Shown: positions 1 through 8,854 of the stretch, piece after piece
Numbering within the stretch: position 1 is the stretch's first letter
How the letters are laid out: each line of letters opens with the position of its first letter
Source of the DNA: Thiofaba sp039822285
GTDB taxonomy: Bacteria > Pseudomonadota > Gammaproteobacteria > Halothiobacillales > Halothiobacillaceae
Length of the DNA stretch: 64,000 bases
Reading direction: 5' to 3'
Assembly (NCBI RefSeq): GCF_039822285.1
Contig: NZ_JBAJEY010000003.1
Span: 62,001 to 126,000, forward strand
Notes under the pieces: model-generated
Seen by the model: only the letters and a program-made list of their open reading frames with translations
What the model was told of the DNA's origin: nothing
Databases searched by the model: none
Position numbers and translations under genes: made by a program

Positions 1-935
1 GGGCTGCCCACGGTGACGTAGTGGGAGACATCGGCGATGGCGACGATCAGGCGCCAGCCCTTGGCGGTCGGCTCGCAGTACACGGCATCGTCGAAGTCGC
101 GCGCGTCCTCGCCGTCGATGGTGACCAGCGGCACATCACGCAGGTCGACGCGCCCGAACTTGTCAGCCTCGGCCACCTCCTCGGAGAGGCCCGCGATCTG
201 CGCCAGCACATCCTCCGGCCACTCATGACGCAGGCCATGGGTGTGGATGGCGACGTCGATCTCCATGCCCGGCGCCATGTGATCGCCCAGCACCTCGATC
301 ACCCGCCCGACCGGCTTGTTACGGAAGGTGGGCTGTTCGACCAACTGCACACGCACGATCTGGCCGTCCCTGGCCTCGCCGAGTCCGTCAGGCTGGATCA
401 GCACATCCTGGGTGATGCGCTTGTTGTCCGGAATGACGAAGGCTACGCCGGATTCCAGTACCAGGCGGCCGACCACCTCGGCATTGGCGCGCTCCAGGAC
501 CTCGACCAGCGCCCCCTCGCGGCGGCCACGATGATCGATGCCGGTGATCTGCACCACCGCGCGGTCGCCATGCAGCAGGGCGCGCATCTGGCGCGCGGAA
601 AGGAAGACGTCATCCCCACCCTCGTCCGGCACCAGGAAGCCGAAGCCGTCCTTGTGACCAATCACGCGGCCGCGCACCAGTTCGGACTTGTCCAACGGCA
701 CGTAGCCACCCTTGCGGTTGCGGATCAGCTGTCCGTCGCGTTCCATGGCCCGCAGGCGTCGGCGCAGGGCCTCGATGCGCTCGTCATCGTCATAGCCGAG
801 ATTGAGGAGCAGGCGCTCGAAGGTCGTGGGGCTGCCATGCGCCTTGATCATTTCGAGCAGGAGCTCGCGGCTGGCGATCGGGTTTTCGTACTTTTCCGCT
901 TCGCGCTCGGCGTGCGGATCAAGCTTGGAGGTCAT
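1..935 (-). CDS. rnr: Ribonuclease R, N-terminal part (cut by window edge)
   Basis: This is the first 311 codons of a 3'-5' exoribonuclease of the RNase II/R family, which degrades structured RNA in the cytoplasm. Translating the minus strand from the ATG at 935 gives an N-terminal helix-turn-helix-like segment (about residues 15-70, ending RNRKGGYVP), then cold-shock OB domains (GHKDGFGFLVPDEGGDDVF), then the start of the catalytic RNB domain with the acidic metal-binding motif DGEDARDFDDAV near residue 285. The C-terminal catalytic core and S1 domain lie outside the window. The position next to purA matches the E. coli purA-nsrR-rnr order, but nsrR is absent here. Confidence 0.93.
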   Translation of the reverse strand, partial: MTSKLDPHAEREAEKYENPIASRELLLEMIKAHGSPTTFERLLLNLGYDDDERIEALRRRLRAMERDGQLIRNRKGGYVPLDKSELVRGRVIGHKDGFGFLVPDEGGDDVFLSARQMRALLHGDRAVVQITGIDHRGRREGALVEVLERANAEVVGRLVLESGVAFVIPDNKRITQDVLIQPDGLGEARDGQIVRVQLVEQPTFRNKPVGRVIEVLGDHMAPGMEIDVAIHTHGLRHEWPEDVLAQIAGLSEEVAEADKFGRVDLRDVPLVTIDGEDARDFDDAVYCEPTAKGWRLIVAIADVSHYVTVGS

Positions 936-1101
936 GCGGGCGTGGGCTCGATGGAATGGCTGATAGATCACAAACGCTTAGCATACCGCAAGCGTCGCGA
1001 TCGTGTGGGAATCGTGGCGGTGTCGTCCCGCAGCGGCTGCGGAATGGGCGGAAAATCTTGCAAGGAAGCGCCATCATGATCGGCGGCGCAGACGGATGAT
1101 G

Positions 1102-1129
1102 GGGGAACGACGATGACGCACCGTTCCCC
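1102..1129 (-). terminator. Possible terminator hairpin after purA
   Basis: A perfect 8-bp inverted repeat (GGGGAACG / CGTTCCCC) with a 12-nt loop lies just 3' of the purA stop codon and upstream of rnr. There is no T-run after it on the minus strand, so it is at best a weak or factor-assisted terminator, or a transcript-stabilising hairpin. Confidence 0.35.
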
Positions 1130-1138
1130 ATATCCCAC

Positions 1139-2458
1139 TCAGGCTGCGAAGGGATGACGGAGGATGATCGTTTCTTCGCGATCCGGACCGGTGGAAATGA
1201 TGTCCACCGGCACGCCGCACACCTCCTCGATGCGGCGGATGTAGGCGCGCGCCGTGGCCGGAAGGTCCTCGACGCGCTTGATGCCGACCGTGGATTGGCT
1301 CCAGCCCGGCATGTCCTCGTAGATCGGCTCAATGCTGGCGAAGCCGTCCGCGCCGACCGGCGGGGCCTTCATGATCTGACCGTCCACCTTGTAGCCGACG
1401 CACAGGCGCAGGTTATCGAGACCATCCAGCACGTCCAGCTTGGTCAGGCACAGGCCGCTGATGCTGTTGATCTGCACCGCGCGGCGCAGGGCGACGGCAT
1501 CGAACCAGCCGCAGCGGCGCTGACGGCCGGTGGTGGCGCCGAACTCGTGGCCACGGGTACCGAGATGCTTGCCGATCGGATCGCCGACGTCCTGGGCGGC
1601 ATCGTACTCCAGCTCGGTCGGGAAGGGGCCAGCGCCGACCCGGGTGGTGTAGGCCTTGGTGATGCCAAGCACGTAATCGAGCTCCAACGGGCCGACACCG
1701 GTGCCGGTGGAGGCGCCGCCGGCGGTGGTGTTGGAGGAGGTCACGAACGGATAGGTGCCGTGGTCGATGTCCAGCAGGGTGCCCTGCGCGCCCTCGAACA
1801 GGATGTTCCTGCCCGCCCGGCGCAGCTCGTGCAGGTATTCCGTCACGTCGATGATCATCGGCGCGAGGATCTCGGCATAGCCCATGCAGTCATCCAGCAC
1901 GCGCTGGAAGTCGATGGTGTCGGCGTGGAAGTAGTGCTTCAGCACGAAGTTGTGGTAGTCCAGCACCGAGCCGAGCTTCTCGGCAAAGCGCTCGCGGTGG
2001 AGCAGGTCGATCAGGCGCAGGGCGCGGCGCGCCACCTTGTCCTCGTAGGCCGGACCGATGCCGCGCCCGGTGGTGCCGATGGCGCCACGACCGGCGGCAC
2101 GCTCGCGGGCCTGATCCAACGCGACATGGTAGGGCAGGATCAACGGGCAGGCGGCGGACAGCTTCAGGCGCTCGCGCACCGGCACGCCCCGTGCCTCGAG
2201 CTGGGTCATCTCCTTGAGCAGGGCATCGGGGGCAAGCACCACGCCGTTGCCGATCACGCACTCCACCCCCTCGCGCAGGATGCCGGAGGGGATCAGGTGC
2301 AGGACGGTCTTCTCGCCATTCACCCACAGGGTGTGACCGGCGTTGTGACCGCCCTGGAAACGCACCACGGCGGCGACCTGATCGGTCAGAAGGTCAACGA
2401 CCTTGCCCTTGCCCTCGTCGCCCCACTGGGAGCCCAGAACCACAATACTTTTGGCCAT
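1139..2458 (-). CDS. purA: Adenylosuccinate synthetase PurA
   Basis: Catalyses the GTP-dependent condensation of IMP and aspartate to adenylosuccinate, the first committed step to AMP. The 439-residue length is typical (E. coli 432). The N-terminal P-loop signature GSQWGDEGKGK is at residues 9-19, followed by the IMP-binding region with TTGRGIGPAYEDK and the STGTGVGP segment. The ATG at 2458 is preferred over an upstream in-frame TTG at 2467 because MAKSIVVLG matches the family start. It lies 12 bp after hisZ, in the usual hflKC-hisZ-purA arrangement. Confidence 0.97.
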   Translation of the reverse strand: MAKSIVVLGSQWGDEGKGKVVDLLTDQVAAVVRFQGGHNAGHTLWVNGEKTVLHLIPSGILREGVECVIGNGVVLAPDALLKEMTQLEARGVPVRERLKLSAACPLILPYHVALDQARERAAGRGAIGTTGRGIGPAYEDKVARRALRLIDLLHRERFAEKLGSVLDYHNFVLKHYFHADTIDFQRVLDDCMGYAEILAPMIIDVTEYLHELRRAGRNILFEGAQGTLLDIDHGTYPFVTSSNTTAGGASTGTGVGPLELDYVLGITKAYTTRVGAGPFPTELEYDAAQDVGDPIGKHLGTRGHEFGATTGRQRRCGWFDAVALRRAVQINSISGLCLTKLDVLDGLDNLRLCVGYKVDGQIMKAPPVGADGFASIEPIYEDMPGWSQSTVGIKRVEDLPATARAYIRRIEEVCGVPVDIISTGPDREETIILRHPFAA

Positions 2459-2470
2459 GAAGGTCAAATC

Positions 2471-3682
2471 TCAATCTTTGGGTAATGCTTTGACGATCCA
2501 GGCGGAGTGTTCGCATGCAATCACACGGTCAAAACCGTGCGCGCGAAGCTCCGCCCAGCGTTCAGGGGTCGGCCCCTGCTCGGAGAGTGCGTACACGACC
2601 CGCTCGCCCCGCGCGCGCAGTTCACGCACCAGGGCGGTCAACTCAGGGTCATCCCCGGAGGGGGCCAGGATGGCGCCCCTGCCCTCCTCGGTCGGGGCGG
2701 CAAAGGCTGCCAGTGCACGCACATCCGCGGAAAAACCGGTTGCCGGGCGAGCGCGGCCGAAGGCCTCGCCAATGCCGTCGTAACGCCCACCACGCGCGAT
2801 CGCCTGCCCCTGTCCCGGCACATAGGCCGCGAACACGATGCCGGTGTGGTAGTGGTAGCCGCGCAGTTCCGCCAGGTCAAAATGCAGCCGGACCGCCCCG
2901 CCCCGCCCCTGCAGGGCACGGGCCACCGCGCCGAGGTCGGCCAGGGCCTGCTGCACCTCATCCCCGGCCACCGCCAGAAGGCGGCTGGCCTCATCCAGGA
3001 CGGTCAAGCCCTCGCCATGCAGATCCGGCAGGGCGCGCAGCATGGCCGCGATCCCCTCCGGAAGCAGGCGGGCGGCGATGAAGCCCTCGATCTCCGGCAC
3101 GGCCTTGCGCTGCAACAGATCGAAGAAGCCTGCCTCATCCTCCGCATCGAAACCGGCCTGGCGCGCAAGGGCGCGGTAAATGCCGACATGCCCAAGGTCC
3201 AGCCAGACCTCGCGCACCCCAGCCACCTCCAGGGTTTCCAGCATCAGACGCAGGATTTCGATGTCGCTCGCGGTGCCGGCATGGCCGAACAGCTCGGCGC
3301 CCACCTGCATCGGGGCACGGGTGCCGGCGAAACCGCCGGGCAGGGCGTGCAGCACGGTACCGAGGTAACAGAGCCGGGTCGGCCCCTCCTGGCGCAGGCT
3401 GTGCGCGTCGATGCGCGCCATCTGCGGCGTCATGTCGGCACGCACGCCCATCAGGCGACCGGTGAGCTGGTCGATCAGCTTGAAGGTCGACAGGTCCAGG
3501 TCATCCCCGGGATGGATCAGCAGCGATTCGACGTACTCGATCATCGGCGGGATGACGAGCTCGTAGCCCCAACTGCGGAAATGGTCGAGCAGGCTGCGAC
3601 GCAGGGCCTCGGTGGCCCACGCCGCCTGCGGCAGAAGTTCATCGATGCCAGCCGGAAGAAGCCAGCGGTTTTCTTGTGTCAT
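2471..3682 (-). CDS. hisZ: ATP phosphoribosyltransferase regulatory subunit HisZ
   Basis: A histidyl-tRNA synthetase paralogue that has no aminoacylation role; in known systems it forms a hetero-octamer with the short form of HisG and confers histidine feedback control on the first step of histidine synthesis. The 403-residue protein has the class II synthetase-like core from the start (LLPAGIDELLPQAAWATEALRR), the motif-2-like region around FGHAGTASDIE, and GRYDGIGEAFGRARPATGFS near the C-terminus. It has no anticodon-binding domain of a true HisRS. Its presence predicts a short HisG elsewhere. It is co-directional with DUF2065 and purA. Confidence 0.93.
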   Translation of the reverse strand: MTQENRWLLPAGIDELLPQAAWATEALRRSLLDHFRSWGYELVIPPMIEYVESLLIHPGDDLDLSTFKLIDQLTGRLMGVRADMTPQMARIDAHSLRQEGPTRLCYLGTVLHALPGGFAGTRAPMQVGAELFGHAGTASDIEILRLMLETLEVAGVREVWLDLGHVGIYRALARQAGFDAEDEAGFFDLLQRKAVPEIEGFIAARLLPEGIAAMLRALPDLHGEGLTVLDEASRLLAVAGDEVQQALADLGAVARALQGRGGAVRLHFDLAELRGYHYHTGIVFAAYVPGQGQAIARGGRYDGIGEAFGRARPATGFSADVRALAAFAAPTEEGRGAILAPSGDDPELTALVRELRARGERVVYALSEQGPTPERWAELRAHGFDRVIACEHSAWIVKALPKD

Positions 3683-3689
3683 TGCCTAT

Positions 3690-3878
3690 TCACCCACGCA
3701 CGAGGCCGAGCAGCACGAGGCCGAGCATGATGATCCCCAGGGCCACCAGTCGCAGGGTGCGATCCGGCAAGGCCGCGAGCTGTTCAACCGACTGGCGGTA
3801 GACCCTCGGGCTGATGAGGGGCAGCAGCCCCTCGAACACCAGCACCAGGGCCAGGGCGGCCCACAAATCGTCGGACAT
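3690..3878 (-). CDS. DUF2065 (YjeT-like) small inner-membrane protein
   Basis: A 62-residue protein with two hydrophobic segments: about residues 5-22 (WAALALVLVFEGLLPLI) and 43-60 (LVALGIIMLGLVLLGLV). The conserved FEGLLP motif marks the DUF2065/YjeT family. No function is established for the family. In E. coli yjeT lies between hflC and purA, and the placement here between hflC (8 bp away) and hisZ is equivalent, which supports the call despite the short length. Confidence 0.88.
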   Translation of the reverse strand: MSDDLWAALALVLVFEGLLPLISPRVYRQSVEQLAALPDRTLRLVALGIIMLGLVLLGLVRG

Positions 3879-3886
3879 GGACGGGA

Positions 3887-4762
3887 TTACCGCTTGCCCG
3901 AACCCGCCGGGCTGCCGAAGTAGCGGAAGAACTCGCTGTCCGGTTGCAGCACCAGGACATCATCCTTGCTGGTGAAGGACTTTCCGTAGGCCTCGAGGCT
4001 GCGATAAAACTCGAAGAAATCACGGTCCTTGCCATAGGCCTCGGCATACAGACGGGCGGCCTCGGCATCACCTTCACCACGGATGGCCTGAGCCTCGGCG
4101 TAGGCGTTGGCGAGGATCTCCTCACGCTGGCGCTCCGCATCGGCGGTGATCTTCTTCGCCTGCTCCTCGCCGCGCGAGCGGAAGGCTTTGGCCACCGTGG
4201 CACGCTCCTTCTCCATGCGCCGGTAGACCGAATCACTGACCTCCGAGGGCAGGTCGATGCGCTTGATGCGCACATCCACCACCTCGATGCCGAGCTTGGC
4301 GGCCTCGGTATTGGCCGCCGCACGCACGGCGTCCATCATCTCGCCTCGCGCCCCGGTCACCGCATCCTGGATGGTGCGCGAGGAAAGCTGGTTCTTCATG
4401 CCATCCTTGATGATCTGCGACAGGCGCGCGGCTGCGGCCCGCTCATCGCCCCGGGTGGAGCGGTGATAGAGGCTCACATCAGCAATCCGCCACTTGATGA
4501 AGGCATCGACAATGACGTTCTTCTTCTCGCTGGTCAGATAACGCTCGGGCGGCGCATCCAGACTCAACAGACGGCCGTCGTAACGGCGGATGCTGTGGAT
4601 GAGCGGCAGCTTGAAATGCAGCCCCGGAGCAAAATCGGTCCTGACGATCTCACCCAGGCGGAACATGACTACGCGGTCATATTCGCGCACGGTGAAGGCC
4701 GACATGGCCAGCAGGCCAGCGCCGAGCGCCAGGGCAGGCAGGATGAGGTTACGCGCGGACAT
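3887..4762 (-). CDS. hflC: HflC, FtsH-protease modulator
   Basis: A membrane-anchored SPFH/band-7 protein that, with HflK, forms a large periplasmic cage around FtsH and modulates its proteolysis. The 291-residue protein has one N-terminal membrane anchor (about residues 7-25), then the band-7 domain starting FTVREYDRVVMFRLG and PGLHFKLPLIHSIRRYD. An alpha-helical, Ala/Glu-rich stretch (about residues 185-245) forms the coiled-coil arm. Its ATG overlaps the hflK stop codon by one base (TAATG on the minus strand), so translation is probably coupled. Confidence 0.96.
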   Translation of the reverse strand: MSARNLILPALALGAGLLAMSAFTVREYDRVVMFRLGEIVRTDFAPGLHFKLPLIHSIRRYDGRLLSLDAPPERYLTSEKKNVIVDAFIKWRIADVSLYHRSTRGDERAAAARLSQIIKDGMKNQLSSRTIQDAVTGARGEMMDAVRAAANTEAAKLGIEVVDVRIKRIDLPSEVSDSVYRRMEKERATVAKAFRSRGEEQAKKITADAERQREEILANAYAEAQAIRGEGDAEAARLYAEAYGKDRDFFEFYRSLEAYGKSFTSKDDVLVLQPDSEFFRYFGSPAGSGKR

Positions 4763-5883
4763 TACGGGGTCTCCCTCGAGCGCAGGTCAGTGCGGGCGCG
4801 CGAATCCATGCGCGGCAGGGCCTGGGTGGGCGCCTGGGCCGGTGCGGACGGCTGGGCCGCGGCAGGGGCCTCGGCAGGCTTGCCCCCCTGCATCATGCGG
4901 TCGAGCGGCAGATAGAGAACGTTGTTGCCACCCTGCACATCCATGACCACCTTGCTGCTCTTGCCCAGCACGTTCTCGACGGTTTCCAGATACAGGCGCT
5001 TGCGGGTCACCTCCGGCGCCTTGCGGTATTCGGCCAAAAGGTCGTTGAAGCGTTTGGCCTCACCCTCGGCAGCCTTGCTCACGCGGGTGCGATAGGCACG
5101 CGCCTCCTCGACCATCTGCCGGGCCTGACCACGGGCCTGCGGGATGATGCCGTTGGCGTAGGCCTCGGCCTCGTTGATGAAGCGCTGTTCGTCCTCGCGC
5201 GCCTTGATGGCATCCGCGAAGGCCGGTTGCACCTGCTCGGGCGGCTGGGCGTCCTGGAGCGTGACCGACTTGACGTCCAGCCCGGTCGCGTAACGGTCGA
5301 GGATCTCCTGGACCACGGACTTCACCTGGCCGGGGATCTCCGCCCGTCCTTCAGTGAGAACGTAATCCATGGTGTTCTTGCCGATCACCTCACGCACCGC
5401 ACTCTGACTGGCCTCCTGCAAGGTGCCATCCGGATCGCGGGCATTGAACAGATACTGGGCCGGATCCTTGACGTTGTACTGCACGGCCACCTCGACATCG
5501 ACGATGTTCTCGTCCGAGGTAAGGATCTGCATCTTCATCTGCTTGCTGCGGAACTGGTCTACATCCACCGCTTCCACGGTCTGGATCGGGTACGGCAGAT
5601 GCCAGTGCGGCCCAGGCAGGCTGGTGCCGACATACTTGCCGAACTGCATCACCACACCACGCTGGCCGTCATTAACGATGTAGATACCGGAGGCCAGCCA
5701 CACGGCCAGACCGATGCCAGCCAGCAGACCGATCCCGCCGGCACCGGGAGCCCTGGCGCCGCCCTTGCCGCCCAGCTTGCCGCCGAGGTCCTTCAGCCAC
5801 TGGTCGAGATTCGGGCCTTCGCCGCCACGACGGGGCGATTTCCACGGATCCTGGGGGCCACCGCCAGGCTCATTCCACGCCAT
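4762..5883 (-). CDS. hflK: HflK, FtsH-protease modulator
   Basis: Partner of HflC in the HflKC-FtsH complex. The start MAWNEPGGGPQDPWKS at 5883 is chosen over a much longer open frame, because the Gly/Pro-rich cytoplasmic N-terminus with DPW is a family hallmark and the upstream extension has no HflK features; this gives 373 residues. A membrane segment at about residues 50-75 (GIGLLAGIGLAVWLASGIYI) precedes the band-7 domain (NDGQRGVVMQFGKYV, PGPHWHLPYPIQTVE). The C-terminal tail is Pro/Ala-rich. Confidence 0.95.
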   Translation of the reverse strand: MAWNEPGGGPQDPWKSPRRGGEGPNLDQWLKDLGGKLGGKGGARAPGAGGIGLLAGIGLAVWLASGIYIVNDGQRGVVMQFGKYVGTSLPGPHWHLPYPIQTVEAVDVDQFRSKQMKMQILTSDENIVDVEVAVQYNVKDPAQYLFNARDPDGTLQEASQSAVREVIGKNTMDYVLTEGRAEIPGQVKSVVQEILDRYATGLDVKSVTLQDAQPPEQVQPAFADAIKAREDEQRFINEAEAYANGIIPQARGQARQMVEEARAYRTRVSKAAEGEAKRFNDLLAEYRKAPEVTRKRLYLETVENVLGKSSKVVMDVQGGNNVLYLPLDRMMQGGKPAEAPAAAQPSAPAQAPTQALPRMDSRARTDLRSRETP

Positions 5884-5959
5884 AAGCTGTCCTCTTAAAG
5901 GGCATTTGATTTCAAGATCGGGGATTTTATGGGGAGGTTGCAGGCCCAGGCAAGGAAAG

Positions 5960-7261
5960 TCACCGATCCAGCGCAAGCCGGAGACCCGGTTCGTGGGCCA
6001 GCAACTGGTTCCAGCGCACGGCGGGCAGGCGCAGACCGAGATGCCAGCCGCCCTCTTCGTCCATGCGCTCCGAGGTGATTGCCCCCTCGGCATACAGGCG
6101 GGCCCGCAAACGGGCCTCCGCGGGCGTAAGAGACACGTCGAGGCGCACGATCTCTTCGGCCAGGCAGGCTTCGATGGCCTCGATGAGCAGATCAAGACCC
6201 AGCCCCTTGGCCGCCGAGATCCACACCCTGCGCGGACGCCCCTCCTCGTCGACCTCGATGCGCGGCTCGCGCCCCATCAGGTCGATCTTGTTGTAGACCT
6301 CAAGCACGGGGACCTCGTCGGCACCGATCTGCGCAAGCACGGACTCGACCTCGGTGATGCGCTCCTCCCGCCCCTCGCTCTGGGCGTCGATCACATGCAG
6401 CAGCAGGTCCGCCTCACGGGTCTCCTCCAGGGTGGAGCGGAAGGCCGCCACCAACTCGTGCGGCAGGTCGGCAATGAAACCGACCGTGTCCGCCAGCACC
6501 ATCGCCCCGCCCTGCGGCAGCTCGACGCGGCGCAGGGTGGCATCGAGGGTGGCGAACAGCTGGTCGGCAGCGTACACACCCGCCTCGGTCAGGCGGTTGA
6601 ACAAGGTGGACTTGCCGGCGTTGGTGTAGCCGACCAGGGCCACGGTGGGCACCTCGGCACGCTGACGCCCCTTGCGGCCTTCCTGCCGCTGCGCGCGGAC
6701 CTTCTCCAGCCGCTTCTTCAGCTGGTTGATCCGCACCGCGACCAGACGCCGGTCGGTCTCCAGCTGGGTCTCGCCCGGGCCGCGCAAGCCGATGCCGCCC
6801 TTTTGGCGCTCAAGGTGGGTCCAGCCGCGCACCAGACGAGTGGAGAGGTGCTGCAACTGGGCCAGCTCGACCTGCAGCTTGCCCTCATGCGAACGGGCAC
6901 GCTGGGCAAAGATGTCGAGGATCAGCCCGGCACGGTCGAGCACCCGGCAACCGAGCAGCTTTTCGAGGTTGCGCTCCTGACTCGGGGAGAGGTCATGATT
7001 GACGATGACCAGGCTCGCCCCGCGCGCCTCGACCTCCTGCCGGAGCTCCTCCGCCTTGCCGCTGCCGATCAGGGTGCGCGCATCGAACTGGGTGCGGGTG
7101 ACGACCAGCACGCTCTCGATGGCGGCCCCGGCGGAGCGGGCGAGCTCGACGAACTCATCGAGCGCCTCGGGGGATTCATCCGTGCGCGAGCGCACGTGCA
7201 GCAGGACGGCCTTCTCACCCTCCCCGGTGGTCTTCACCCCGGGGCGTTCGAACAATTCCAT
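5960..7261 (-). CDS. hflX: GTPase HflX
   Basis: Ribosome-associated GTPase of the Obg-HflX superfamily; in E. coli it splits stalled ribosomes after heat shock. The 433-residue protein has the HflX N-terminal nucleotide-binding-like domain (SVLVVTRTQFDARTLIGSGK, residues 50-69), the family signature GGIGLRGPGETQLETDRR at about 155-172, and the G1 motif GYTNAGKST at 211-219. G3 is DTVGFI and G4 is NKIDL. It follows hfq by 7 bp, as in E. coli. Confidence 0.97.
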   Translation of the reverse strand: MELFERPGVKTTGEGEKAVLLHVRSRTDESPEALDEFVELARSAGAAIESVLVVTRTQFDARTLIGSGKAEELRQEVEARGASLVIVNHDLSPSQERNLEKLLGCRVLDRAGLILDIFAQRARSHEGKLQVELAQLQHLSTRLVRGWTHLERQKGGIGLRGPGETQLETDRRLVAVRINQLKKRLEKVRAQRQEGRKGRQRAEVPTVALVGYTNAGKSTLFNRLTEAGVYAADQLFATLDATLRRVELPQGGAMVLADTVGFIADLPHELVAAFRSTLEETREADLLLHVIDAQSEGREERITEVESVLAQIGADEVPVLEVYNKIDLMGREPRIEVDEEGRPRRVWISAAKGLGLDLLIEAIEACLAEEIVRLDVSLTPAEARLRARLYAEGAITSERMDEEGGWHLGLRLPAVRWNQLLAHEPGLRLALDR

Positions 7262-7268
7262 CCGCGCT

Positions 7269-7541
7269 TCAGATGCCTTCGTTGAGGTCAGGATGGCCGG
7301 TCTCGACCTCCTGCCCGTCGGACGGGATGTCCATCGCCACCGGACGGGCCGGCACGATGGTGGAGATGGCGTGTTTGTACACCATCTGGCTGACGGTATT
7401 GCGCAGCAGCACCACGTAGGCGTCGAAGGATTCGACCTGGCCCTGCAGCTTGATGCCGTTGACCAGGTAGATGGACACCGGCACGCGCTCGCGGCGCAGG
7501 GCGTTCAGAAAGGGTTCTTGCAGGGTTTGGCCTTTGGCCAT
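7269..7541 (-). CDS. hfq: RNA chaperone Hfq
   Basis: Hexameric Sm-like protein that pairs small RNAs with mRNA targets. The 90-residue protein has the Sm1 motif (LVNGIKLQGQVESFDAYVVLL) and the Sm2 motif YKHAISTIVPARP, identical in its core to E. coli Hfq. The proximal-face residues Q8 and the FLNALRRERVPV helix are present. The C-terminal tail is short and acidic (about 20 residues), unlike the long enterobacterial tail. It sits in the conserved miaA-hfq-hflX order. Confidence 0.98.
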   Translation of the reverse strand: MAKGQTLQEPFLNALRRERVPVSIYLVNGIKLQGQVESFDAYVVLLRNTVSQMVYKHAISTIVPARPVAMDIPSDGQEVETGHPDLNEGI

Positions 7542-7572
7542 GAAATCGTCCTCAAATCGTTCTTAGTACATG

Positions 7573-8514
7573 TTAGCACGCGACAAAACCGCCCCCGGCG
7601 AGCCAGGACTCCAGCCCCGCGGCCAGCCGGTCGGGGGCCACCTCCATGTCCAGCTCATGCAGTTTCTGCTCGCTGCGCAGCCAGGTCATCTGCCGCTTGG
7701 CCAGGCCCCGGGTCGCGGTCACGCCCAGTTCCACCATCCGTTCATACGTATGGGCACCATCGAGATATTCCCAGACCTGGCGATAGCCCACCGAACGCAT
7801 GGACGGCAGGCCAAGATGCAGGTCATCACGGGCGCGCAGGGCCTCGACCTCCTGGATGAACCCGGCCTCGAGCATCTGGGTAAAACGTTCGGCAATCCGC
7901 TCACGCAAGAGTTCACGCGGGGGGATGAGGGCGAGCTTCAACACCCGGCCGACCTCCGGAGCCGCTTGCGCCCGCCCACGGGCCTGCCACACGGAGAGCG
8001 GCACCCCGGTCAGGCGCCACACCTCCAGCGCCCGCCCCAGCCGCTGAGGGTCGTTGGGATGGATGCGCGCCGCGGCCTCGGGATCGACCCGGGCCAGCTC
8101 CGCATGCAGGGCGGCCCAGCCGCGCGCCTCTGCCTCAGCCTGGATCGCCTCACGCAGCTCGGGATCGGCGGCGGGCAGTTCGGCCAGGCCATGCTCCAGG
8201 GCGCGGTAGTAGAGCATGGTGCCGCCGACCAGAAGCGGGATGCGCCCCTCCGCGTGGATCTCGCGCATCGCCGCCAGCGCATCCTGACGGAAACGGGCGG
8301 CGGAATAGGCCTCGGCCGGGTCAAGGATATCGATCAGCCGATGGGGGAATTCACGCAGGGTCTCGGCATCCGGCTTGGCGGTGCCGATGTTCATGCCGCG
8401 ATAGACCAAGGCCGAGTCCACGCTGACGAGTTCGACCGGCAGGCGCCGCGCGAGCTCCAGCGCAAGCCCCGTCTTGCCGGAGGCCGTGGGGCCCATGAGC
8501 CAGATGGATTGCAT
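7573..8514 (-). CDS. miaA: tRNA dimethylallyltransferase MiaA
   Basis: Transfers a dimethylallyl group to A37 of tRNAs that read UNN codons. The 313-residue protein starts with the P-loop LMGPTASGKTGLAL (residues 6-19). It continues with the conserved VDSALVYRGMNIGTAKP segment, the LVGGTMLYYRAL motif and SVGYRQVWEYL. Length and motifs are standard. The start is 20 bp after the antitoxin-like gene, so the higBA module lies between mutL and miaA, which are adjacent in most gammaproteobacteria. Confidence 0.96.
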   Translation of the reverse strand: MQSIWLMGPTASGKTGLALELARRLPVELVSVDSALVYRGMNIGTAKPDAETLREFPHRLIDILDPAEAYSAARFRQDALAAMREIHAEGRIPLLVGGTMLYYRALEHGLAELPAADPELREAIQAEAEARGWAALHAELARVDPEAAARIHPNDPQRLGRALEVWRLTGVPLSVWQARGRAQAAPEVGRVLKLALIPPRELLRERIAERFTQMLEAGFIQEVEALRARDDLHLGLPSMRSVGYRQVWEYLDGAHTYERMVELGVTATRGLAKRQMTWLRSEQKLHELDMEVAPDRLAAGLESWLAGGGFVAC

Positions 8515-8534
8515 CGTACCGATGGGCGCGTGGA

Positions 8535-8843
8535 TCAGGCGGCCTGCCGCTCAGAACGCATGGGCTGGATCTTCGCCAACTCATCCGCCAGGCGCTCCTT
8601 CGCCAGCACGGTGTCATATTTGGCCTGCAGCCTGAGCCACCAACCGTCGCTTAGGCCAAAGAAGCGGCACAGGCGTAGGTCGGTATCCGCCGTGATGGCA
8701 CGCTTGCCGTGCACGATCTCATTGATCCTGCGCGGCGGGACCCCGATCGCCTTGGCCAAGGCGTATTGGGACAGCTCCGCGGGTTTGAGGAATTCTTCGA
8801 GCAGCATTTCACCGGGCGATACCGGCGGAAGTTCGCGTTTCAT
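8535..8843 (-). CDS. higA: HigA-type antitoxin, HTH domain
   Basis: A 102-residue XRE-like DNA-binding antitoxin of the HigA/VapI family. It begins MKRELPPVSPGEMLLEEFLKP, the typical HigA start, and the helix-turn-helix is LSQYALAKAIGVPPRRINEI, followed by GKRAITADTDLRLCRFFG. Two ATGs are possible (8849 and 8843). The second is preferred because a GAGG ribosome site lies 9 nt before it but only 3 nt before the first. The toxin gene is upstream by about 11 bp, the toxin-first order typical of higBA. It should repress its own promoter at the palindrome at 9142-9160. Confidence 0.92.
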   Translation of the reverse strand: MKRELPPVSPGEMLLEEFLKPAELSQYALAKAIGVPPRRINEIVHGKRAITADTDLRLCRFFGLSDGWWLRLQAKYDTVLAKERLADELAKIQPMRSERQAA

Positions 8844-8854
8844 GGTCATAAGCC

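Noticed and set aside
21..1079. 352-codon plus-strand open frame at the left edge
   Set aside because: The minus strand encodes the N-terminus of RNase R with its catalytic motif; the plus frame is its shadow.
1154..2485. 443-codon plus-strand open frame opposite purA
   Set aside because: The minus strand encodes a complete, canonical PurA; the plus-strand product is His/Gly/Ala-rich with no motif and is a codon-structure shadow.
4762..6195. Long form of HflK starting at 6195
   Set aside because: The additional 104 residues have no HflK similarity and overlap hflX out of frame; MAWNEPGGG at 5883 is the family start.
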